From contig URKW01000080.1 of the NCBI GenBank assembly GCA_900548615.1, positions 1 through 8,797 of the forward strand: a stretch of DNA of 8,797 nt, in the 5' to 3' direction. This DNA comes from an uncultured Eubacteriales bacterium (GTDB lineage Bacteria; Bacillota; Clostridia; Oscillospirales; Oscillospiraceae). The notes beneath the pieces were generated by a model, which saw nothing but the letters and a program-made list of their open reading frames with translations, searched no databases and was not told the origin of the DNA. The position numbers were made by a program, and so were the translations under genes. Each line of letters opens with the position of its first letter. Position 1 is the first letter of the stretch. Positions 1-7,500 of this stretch are shown here, in pieces.

Positions 1-93
1 CTCGTTCGCCGTGCTTTATCTGCCACCGGCAGCGCACGGCTCTCTCCCCGCCGCAGCATCCATCTGGTATTACACCGCACTATCTTTTTATCT

Positions 94-145
94 CTCCCTC
101 AGTCTCGCTTGCACTCGCCAGCCCCCTCACAGAGGGGGCCTTTGG
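94..145. repeat. Repeat-like segment with CCCCCT/AGGGGG hairpin
   Basis: The segment opens with CTCCCTCAGTC (94-104) and contains a perfect stem, GCCCCCTC (121-128) pairing with GAGGGGGC (132-139) around loop ACA. It is followed by CTTTGG. There is no T-tract of terminator quality (only TTT at 141-143), so it is a poor intrinsic terminator. The overall pattern of a CCCTCAGTC start, a short central part and a CCCCCTC-ACA-GAGGGGG hairpin ending in CTTTGG resembles dispersed intergenic repeats I recall from Clostridia genomes. Only one copy lies in this window, so repeat status is inference. Confidence 0.45.
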
Positions 146-184
146 GGGGCGGTGCGGCGTTCGGCAGACGCTGCGTTTATCCGC

Positions 185-210
185 GGCGGCCTGTGGTCAT
201 GCCGCCCTAC
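185..210 (+). repeat. Hairpin repeat copy 1 (9-4-9 stem-loop + CTAC)
   Basis: Left arm GGCGGCCTG (185-193), loop TGGT (194-197), right arm CATGCCGCC (198-206), then CTAC (207-210). Eight of nine pairs form; 191/200 is a C-T mismatch. The sequence closely matches the copy at 8647-8672. It lies 58 bp before copy 2, measured arm start to arm start, and the spacer carries CCGTA nine bases after CTAC as in the downstream copies. A spacer-like end (TGCGTTTATCCG, 172-183) sits just before it, suggesting a decayed earlier unit. Confidence 0.65.
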
Positions 211-242
211 GAACGTTTGCCGTAACCGCTGCGTATCCCGGC

Positions 243-268
243 GGGCCGATGTGGGCATCGGCCCCTAC
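243..268 (+). repeat. Hairpin repeat copy 2 (9-4-9 stem-loop + CTAC)
   Basis: Left arm GGGCCGATG (243-251), loop TGGG (252-255), right arm CATCGGCCC (256-264), then CTAC (265-268). All nine pairs are perfect. The stem sequence differs from copy 1 at several positions, each matched by a compensating change in the other arm. The element lies only 41 bp upstream of the cdsA Shine-Dalgarno. There is no T-tract after it, so it is not an intrinsic terminator. Confidence 0.65.
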
Positions 269-308
269 GGAACGTTTATCGCACCCTTTCTTGCATTACA
301 TACACAAC

Positions 309-314
309 AAGGAG
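309..314 (+). promoter_or_regulatory. Ribosome binding site that fixes the cdsA start
   Basis: AAGGAG at 309-314 stands 5 nt before the ATG at 320. The same frame stays open back to the window edge, so this site decides the start: upstream in-frame start codons would add up to about 103 residues encoded by hairpin repeats, with no family resemblance. Confidence 0.8.
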
Positions 315-319
315 CAACT

Positions 320-1156
320 ATGTTACAGAGAATTCTCGTGGCGGTGGTGGGTATCCCGCTGCTGCTGTTTGTTTTGATCATCGCGCCGGACTGGGCCACG
401 GCGCTGCTGCTGTGCGCGCTGTGCACCGTGGGCGCTCACGAGCTGCTGGCGGCGGCCTGCCGCAAGGAGCTTTGCCGCCGCTGGTGGGGCCTGAGCGCCA
501 TCATGGGCGTGACGGTGGTGCTGCGCACGTACCTGGCCGGGATCGGTCAGGACGGCGCGGCGGCGCTGATGGAATGGCTGCTGGCGGCATGGCTGGTGCT
601 GCTGTTCGTCAGCGTGGTGGTGGAGTACGGCACGCCCCGTGCACTGGCCTTCCGGGATGTGTGCACCATCCTGATGGCGGGTATCGCCATCCCGCTGGCC
701 TTCCAGTGCCTGATGCAGCTGCGGCTGATGGAGCACGGCGGCGGTCTGGTGATGATCCCGCTGGTGGCGGCCTTTTCCTCCGACTCGGCGGCGCTGTTCG
801 CCGGGATGGCGCTGGGCAGGCACAAGCTGGCTCCGGCCGTCAGCCCCAAGAAAACCGTGGAGGGCTCCATCGGCGGTCTGGCCGGCGGCATGCTGGGCAT
901 TGTCATCTTCCGCATCGTGTTCTTTCTGGTGACGGAGGTGCAGCTGAACATCGCGTGGTGCGTGCTGCTGGGACTGGTGGGCGCTGTGCTGGGCCAGTTG
1001 GGCGACCTGAGCTTCTCCGCCATCAAGCGGGAGTGCGGCGTCAAGGACTATGGCCGTCTGCTGCCCGGTCACGGCGGCGTGCTGGATCGGTTTGACAGCG
1101 TGATCTTCGCGTCGCCGGTGGTGTGGCTGCTGATCAAGAGCATTACCCTGTATTGA
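320..1156 (+). CDS. cdsA: Phosphatidate cytidylyltransferase (CDP-diglyceride synthase)
   Basis: This integral membrane enzyme condenses phosphatidic acid with CTP to give CDP-diacylglycerol and pyrophosphate, the branch point for phosphatidylglycerol, cardiolipin and other phospholipids. The 278-residue product matches the usual length of about 260-285. Most of it is hydrophobic, with roughly eight likely membrane segments starting at residues 4-24. The family signature runs from S233 to D259: S-x-x-K-R near 233-237, K242-D243, then P249-G-H-G-G253 and D256-R-F-D259, which holds metal-binding acidic residues. A second conserved block, S175-P-K-K-T-V-E-G182, follows an SD pair (S154-D155). 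The ATG at 320 is chosen for its AAGGAG and because the MLQRI start followed by a hydrophobic segment is typical. It stops 11 nt before dxr, whose ribosome binding site overlaps the cdsA stop codon, implying translational coupling. Confidence 0.95.
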   Translation: MLQRILVAVVGIPLLLFVLIIAPDWATALLLCALCTVGAHELLAAACRKELCRRWWGLSAIMGVTVVLRTYLAGIGQDGAAALMEWLLAAWLVLLFVSVVVEYGTPRALAFRDVCTILMAGIAIPLAFQCLMQLRLMEHGGGLVMIPLVAAFSSDSAALFAGMALGRHKLAPAVSPKKTVEGSIGGLAGGMLGIVIFRIVFFLVTEVQLNIAWCVLLGLVGAVLGQLGDLSFSAIKRECGVKDYGRLLPGHGGVLDRFDSVIFASPVVWLLIKSITLY

Positions 1157-1167
1157 GGAAATCTATC

Positions 1168-2319
<1,152 letters not shown>

Positions 2320-2333
2320 AGGAACGGTAAGCT

Positions 2334-3404
2334 ATGACGACCATTGTGTATATTCTGGTGGCCATCCTCATTTTCGGCATTCTCATTGCCGTCCATGAGC
2401 TGGGCCACTTTCTGGCGGCCAAGGCCTGCGGCGTGACCGTCAACGAATTCTCCATCGGCATGGGGCCCGCGCTGTGGAAAAAGCAGAAGGGCGAGACGCT
2501 GTACGCCCTGCGGGCCATCCCCTGCGGCGGCTTCTGTGCCATGGAGGGGGAGGACGAGGACTCCGACGATCCCCACGCCCTGTACCGGCAGGGCTTCTGG
2601 GCCAAGCTGGTGATCTTCGCCGCCGGGGCCTTCATGAACTTCGTCACGGGACTGCTGATTCTGGTGATCCTGTACAGCGGCGCGAAAGCCTTCTACGACC
2701 CCACCATCACCGCCTTTGCCGACGGCTGCCCGTTACAGGGCGAGAACGGCTTGCAGGTGGGCGACAAGCTGCTGTCCATCGACGGCGAGCGGGTGTATAT
2801 GTACTCCGACGTGGGGCTGCTGCTGGGGCTGAACAAGGACGGCACCTTCGACCTTGTGGTGCGGCGTGACGGCGAAAAGGTGACGCTGAAGGATTTCTCC
2901 ATGGAAAAGCGGCAGTACACCGACCAGAATGGCAAGCCCTACACCGGCTACGGCATGTTCTTCGGCGTGAAGGAGGCCACATGGGGCGACCGGCTGGCCA
3001 ACAGCTGGAACGGGGCCATGGACTTTGTGCGGCTGGTGCGGCTGAGCCTGAAAATGCTGGTGACGGGGCAGGCGGGCGTCCGTGACCTCAGCGGCCCGGT
3101 GGGCATCGTGTCCACCATGACCACCGTGGGAGAATCCGCCGCCACCGTGGGCGACGCCATCGCCGATATTGCCTATCTGGCGGCGCTGATCGCCGTGAAT
3201 CTGGCGGTGATGAACCTGCTGCCGCTTCCGGCGCTGGACGGCGGCAAGATTTTCTTTCTTGTGGTGAACGCCGTCTCCATGGCGGTCATCAAGAAGCAAA
3301 TTCCCCTGAAATACGAGAACTATATCCACTTCGCGGGGCTGGTGCTGCTGCTGGCGCTGATGGCGCTGGTGACGTTCAGCGACGTGTGGAAGCTGTTTAG
3401 CTGA
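2334..3404 (+). CDS. rseP: RIP metalloprotease, site-2 protease family
   Basis: This membrane-embedded zinc protease cleaves substrates within the bilayer. Family members (RseP in E. coli, RasP in B. subtilis) release sigma factors by cutting anti-sigma factors and clear signal-peptide remnants; the substrate here cannot be told. The 356-residue protein shows the zinc site H21-E22-L-G-H25 in the first membrane segment, a single PDZ domain at roughly 125-190 (G139-LQVGDKLLSIDG is the clearest part), LSGPVGI after it, and the C-terminal N294-LLPLPALDGGK motif with L301-D302-G303 in the last core membrane segments. One PDZ domain is the usual Gram-positive form, whereas E. coli RseP has two. The ATG at 2334 has AAAGGA about 10 nt upstream and lies 14 nt after dxr. 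The final motif ends DGGK where DGGR is commoner. Also called rasP, yaeL or mmpA in other bacteria. Confidence 0.95.
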   Translation: MTTIVYILVAILIFGILIAVHELGHFLAAKACGVTVNEFSIGMGPALWKKQKGETLYALRAIPCGGFCAMEGEDEDSDDPHALYRQGFWAKLVIFAAGAFMNFVTGLLILVILYSGAKAFYDPTITAFADGCPLQGENGLQVGDKLLSIDGERVYMYSDVGLLLGLNKDGTFDLVVRRDGEKVTLKDFSMEKRQYTDQNGKPYTGYGMFFGVKEATWGDRLANSWNGAMDFVRLVRLSLKMLVTGQAGVRDLSGPVGIVSTMTTVGESAATVGDAIADIAYLAALIAVNLAVMNLLPLPALDGGKIFFLVVNAVSMAVIKKQIPLKYENYIHFAGLVLLLALMALVTFSDVWKLFS

Positions 3405-3412
3405 AAGAGGGG
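3404..3412 (+). promoter_or_regulatory. Ribosome binding site that fixes the ispG GTG start
   Basis: AAAGAGGGG begins at the last base of the rseP stop codon. Its GAGGGG core (3407-3412) is 6 nt before GTG at 3419 but 18 nt before the first in-frame ATG at 3431, so GTG is the better start. Confidence 0.75.
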
Positions 3413-3418
3413 CTGACT

Positions 3419-4456
3419 GTGAGCAGACAAATGAACATCGGCGGCGTGGTCATCGGCGGCGGCGCGCCCGTGGCCATCCAGTCCATGTGCAGCACCGCCA
3501 CCGAGGATGTGGCCGCCACCGTGGCGCAGATTCTCCGTCTGGAGCAGGCGGGGTGCCAGATCATCCGAGTGGCCGTGCCCACCATGGAGGCCGCCGCCGC
3601 CATCGGTGCCATCAAAAAGGCCATCCATATCCCGCTGGTGGCGGATATCCACTTTGACTACCGGCTGGCGCTGCGGTGCGCCGCCGAGGGCGTGGACAAA
3701 ATCCGCATCAACCCCGGCAACATTGGCTCTCATGAGCGGGTGCGGGCGGTGGCGGAGACCTGCCGGGAGCACCGCATCCCCATCCGCATCGGCGTCAACG
3801 GCGGCTCACTGGAAAAGCCGCTGCTGGCGAAGTACGGCGGCGTGACGGCGCAGGCGCTGGTGGACAGCGCCATGGGGCACGTGCAGCTGCTGAACGACTG
3901 CGGCTTTGACGATATCTGCCTGTCGGTGAAGTGCTCCCACGTGCCCACCAACATGGCGGCGTACAGCCTGCTGTCCCGCGAGACGGACTATCCTCTGCAC
4001 CTTGGCGTTACCGAGGCGGGCACGCCGGAAATGGGCGTGCTGAAATCCGCCATCGGCATCGGCGGGCTGCTGTGTCAGGGGGTGGGCGACACCATCCGGG
4101 TCAGCCTCACCGCCGACCCGGTGGAGGAGGTCATCGCCGCCAAAAAGATCTTGCAGGCGGCGGGCATCCGGAAGTCCGGGCCTGACCTGATCTCCTGCCC
4201 CACCTGCGGCAGGACGAAGTATGACATGATCCCCATTGCCCGGGAGGTGGAGCGGCGGCTTCAGGGCTGCACCAAACCCATCACCGTGGCGGTGATGGGC
4301 TGCGCCGTCAACGGCCCTGGCGAGGCGCGAAGCGCCGATGTGGGCATCGCCGGCGGCGACGGCGAGGGCCTGCTGTTCCGCAAGGGCGAGATTTTGTACA
4401 AGGTGCCACAGGACAAGCTGGTGGACGCCCTGATGGCGGAGATTGAAAGGTTGTAA
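3419..4456 (+). CDS. ispG: 4-hydroxy-3-methylbut-2-enyl diphosphate synthase (flavodoxin/ferredoxin)
   Basis: IspG (GcpE) is the iron-sulfur enzyme of the sixth MEP step: it reductively opens methylerythritol cyclodiphosphate to HMBPP, the IspH substrate. The 345-residue product is the short bacterial form, an N-terminal TIM barrel followed by the cluster domain. Visible features: VVIGGGAPVAIQSM near the N-terminus, VADIHFDYRLAL and KIRINPGNIG in the barrel, IGVNGGSLE, and the cluster ligands C260-P-T-C263, C295 and E302 in GCAVNGPGEA. These are the three Cys plus one Glu known to hold the 4Fe-4S cluster. The QSM motif continues C-S-T-A-T, where T-N-T-x-T is usual, a mild deviation. It lies 14 nt after rseP and starts with GTG behind a strong ribosome binding site. 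Together with dxr it places two MEP genes in one operon. An intact set of ligands argues for a functional enzyme. Confidence 0.97.
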   Translation: MSRQMNIGGVVIGGGAPVAIQSMCSTATEDVAATVAQILRLEQAGCQIIRVAVPTMEAAAAIGAIKKAIHIPLVADIHFDYRLALRCAAEGVDKIRINPGNIGSHERVRAVAETCREHRIPIRIGVNGGSLEKPLLAKYGGVTAQALVDSAMGHVQLLNDCGFDDICLSVKCSHVPTNMAAYSLLSRETDYPLHLGVTEAGTPEMGVLKSAIGIGGLLCQGVGDTIRVSLTADPVEEVIAAKKILQAAGIRKSGPDLISCPTCGRTKYDMIPIAREVERRLQGCTKPITVAVMGCAVNGPGEARSADVGIAGGDGEGLLFRKGEILYKVPQDKLVDALMAEIERL

Positions 4457-4564
4457 AAGAGCCGGCGGTAGAATGTGCGTAGGGGCGGGGTGACCACACC
4501 CCGCCGCGACGTGTGAATACCACCCCAACCCCATCACCTACCACACAGAGAAAAGGATGACACT
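4457..4564 (+). other. ispG-polC intergenic spacer
   Basis: This 108-nt gap is the only sizeable break inside the gene row. It holds hairpin repeat copy 3 and the polC ribosome binding site (AAAGGA, 4552-4557, 7 nt before ATG). I see no intrinsic terminator, because the hairpin has no following T-run, so read-through from ispG into polC is likely. A TTGAAA (4443-4448) and TAGAAT (4469-4474) pair is spaced 20 nt, too wide to call a promoter. Too little space exists for any additional gene. Confidence 0.7.
4479..4505 (-). repeat. Hairpin repeat copy 3, inverted, within ispG-polC gap
   Basis: On the minus strand this reads arm GGCGGGGTG, loop TGGT, arm CACCCCGCC, one extra C, then CTAC, the same plan as copies 1 and 2. 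On the plus strand the arms are 4484-4492 and 4497-4505 with loop ACCA, preceded by GTAG (4479-4482). All nine pairs are perfect. CGTAGGGGCGG (4478-4488) is identical to 8585-8595 near the other end of polC. There is no T-tract after it. Confidence 0.65.
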
Positions 4565-7500
4565 ATGACGGACAGAATACCGTTTTTTGATTTTTTTGAC
4601 CGGTTTGTGCCGCCCCGTGAGCTGCGGCTGATGCTGCATGACGCGGCGGTGACAGGCGGCGTGCTGAACCGGGCCGAGCGCACCATGGAGCTGGAGGTCG
4701 AGACCGGCGAAGCGCTGCCGGACGCGGCGGTGGAGGCCGTGCGGCAGCTGCTGATGGAGGAGTACCGCCTGCGGCAGCTGCGGATGATGGTGCGCACCGT
4801 CCAGCCCGGCAAGAAAACGAAGGATATCCTGATGGGCAAGCCCATCAAGGGCAAGCCCATCCCCATGGTGGAGCTGAACCCCAAGATGGGCGCCATCGTG
4901 CTGGAGGGCAAGGTCTTTGCCGCCGAGCTGTACGAGACGCGGCGTCGTGGCCTGTGGTGCCTGACCTTCGATATGACCGACTACAAGGGCAGCGTCACCG
5001 TCCGCAAATACATGGAAGAGGCCGAGGCCAAGCCGCTGGACGGCGCGGTGAAGGCCGGCATGTGGCTGCGGGTGCAGGGCATCGTGGAGCTGAGTCGCGA
5101 CGGCAAGGATATCCAGCTGCGGCCCCTGAACATTACCAAGGTGGGCCACCAGGGCCGCAAGGACACCAACCCGGAAAAGCGGGTGGAGCTGCATCTCCAC
5201 ACCCGCATGTCCAACATGGACGCCCTGACCGACACCGAGTCGGTCATCAAGCAGGCCATCGAATGGGGCCACCCCGCCATTGCCATCACCGACCACGGCG
5301 TGGCGCAGGCCTTCCCCGACGCGTGGCACACCGCCAAGGGGAAAATCAAAATTCTCTACGGCATCGAGGGGTACTTCGTTAACAATCTGGACGACCGCGT
5401 GGCTGTTCACGGCGGGCAGGATCAGCCCTTTGACGACGAGATTGTCTGCTTCGATATCGAGACTACCGGATTGAAGGTCACCACCGAGGCCATCACCGAG
5501 ATCGGCGCGGTGGTGCTGAAAAACGGCCAGATCACCGACACGTTCCAGACCTTCGTGAACCCCCAGCGCCGCCTGACGCCGGAGATCATCGGTCTGACGG
5601 GCATCACCGACGCCATGCTGGCGGACGCGCCGTCCCTGAAGGAGGCGCTGACGGCCTTTCTGAAATTCGTCAACGGCCGTCCGCTGGCGGCGCACAACGC
5701 GCCCTTCGATATCAGCTTCATCCGGGCGGGCTGCGAAAAGGTGGGCCTGCCCTTTGACCCCACCTATGTGGACTCGCTGATTTTGGCCCAGAACCTGCTA
5801 CCGGAGCTGCACAAGTACAAGCTGGACATCGTGGCGGACTATCTCGACCTGCCCGCCTTCAACCACCACCGCGCCAGCGACGACGCGGGCATGGTGGCCT
5901 ATATGCTGGTGCCGTTCTTCCAGAAGATGCGGGACGAGCTGCACATCCACCGCATCCAGCAGATCAACAACGAAATGGCGAAGCTGCGGCCCAAGAGCGC
6001 TAAGTCCAACCGTTTCCCCAAGCACATCATCATTCTGGCGAAGAACAAGCTGGGCCTGAAGCACCTGTACCAGCTCATCACCGCCTCCAACCTGCAATAC
6101 TTCCACCGGGTGCCCACCATCCCCAAGACGGAGCTGGCGGCCCACCGGGAGGGGCTTATCATCGGCTCGGCCTGCGAGGCGGGCGAGCTGTTCCGGGCGG
6201 TGGCGGATCACCGGGAGTGGGCGGAGCTGAAGCGCATCGCCAGCTTTTACGACTATCTGGAGATCCAGCCGGTGTGCAACAACATGTTCATGCTACGCAA
6301 CGGCGACGTGCAGTCGGTGAAGGAGCTGCAGGATTTCAACCGCACCATCGTCCGCCTGGGCGAGGAGCTGGGCAAGCCCGTCTGCGCCACCGGCGACGTG
6401 CATTTTCAGGAGCCGGAGGACGAGGTGTACCGCCATATCCTGCTGGCCAGCAAGAAATTCTCCGACGCTGACGCGCCGCTGCCCATCTACTTCAAGACCA
6501 CCGACGAGATGCTGAAGGAATTCTCCTATCTGGGCGCGGAAAAGGCCCGCGAGGTGGTCATCGTCAACCCCCGGAAAATCGCCGATCTGGTGGAGGAGAT
6601 CGAGCTGCTGCCGCCGGGACAGCTGTTCCCGCCCCGGCTGGAGAACTCCGAGCAGGAGCTGAACGACATGGTGTGGGCCAAGTGCCACGCCATGTACGGC
6701 GAGAATCCGCCCCAGCTGATCGTGGACCGGCTGAACGTGGAGCTGGCCAGCATTCTGGGCAAGTACGACGTGGTGTACATGTCCGCCCAGAAGCTGGTGC
6801 AGCGGAGTCTGGAAAACGGCTATCTGGTGGGCTCGCGTGGCTCCGTGGGCTCGTCGCTGGTGGCCTATATGTCCGGCATCACCGAGGTGAACTCTCTGCC
6901 GCCCCACTACTACTGCCCCAACTGCCAGTACGTGGAGTTCCAGACCGATCCCCAGTACGGCTGCGGCGCGGACATGCCCGACAAGGACTGCCCCCAATGC
7001 GGCACGCGGCTGAAAAAGGACGGCTTTGACATCCCCTTTGAGACGTTTCTGGGCTACGGCGGCGGCAAGGTGCCGGATATTGACCTGAACTTCTCCGGCG
7101 AGTATCAGTCCCGCGCCCACCGCCACGCCATCGAAATGTTCGGCAAGACCCAGGTGTTCCGGGCGGGCACCATCGGTACGCTGGCGGAAAAGACCGCCTT
7201 CGGCATGGTGAAGAAGTATCTGGAGGAGAAGGGCGAGACCGCCTCCAATGCCGAGATGAACCGTCTGACACAGGGCTGCGTGGGTGTGCGCCGCACCACC
7301 GGCCAGCACCCCGGCGGTCTGGTGGTGGTGCCCGACGACATGGACGTGGAGGACTTCACCGCCGTGCAGCACCCCGCCGACGACGCCAACAGCGACACCG
7401 TTACCACCCATTTTGAATACCACTGCATGGAGGACAACCTGCTGAAGCTGGACATGCTGGGTCACGATGACCCCACCATGATCAAGTACATGGAGGATCT

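Larger units (their letters stand above)
1..319. other. Gene-free upstream intergenic region with repeats
   Basis: No supportable gene lies here. All three + frames are largely open, but this reflects GC-rich low-stop sequence: no frame gives recognisable protein, and the frame continuous with cdsA only reads through hairpin repeats. The stretch from 1 to about 93 shows nothing I recognise. From 94 to 145 there is a repeat-like segment with a perfect hairpin, and from 185 to 268 two tandem hairpin units. In related bacteria uppS usually lies directly before cdsA. Its 3' end is not visible, so the upstream gene ends before the window or the order differs. I could not find a convincing -35/-10 pair. 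TTGCAT at 291-296 has no -10 partner before the cdsA ribosome binding site. Confidence 0.75.

Noticed and set aside
185..268. CRISPR-like array
   Set aside because: Only two units per cluster, repeats are variable palindromes, and no cas gene is present; the constant part is the spacer rather than the repeat.
4443..4474. Possible polC promoter TTGAAA / TAGAAT
   Set aside because: The spacing is 20 nt and the -35 box lies within the ispG coding end; not convincing without transcript data.
4484..4505. Intrinsic terminator between ispG and polC
   Set aside because: The stem is good but is followed by GCGACGTG with no T-run, and it matches the CTAC hairpin repeat family instead.
4538..5695. Minus-strand open frame of 385 codons opposite the 5' half of polC
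   Set aside because: Low-complexity antisense shadow with no recognisable start context or family motif; the plus strand encodes OB, PHP and exonuclease motifs here.
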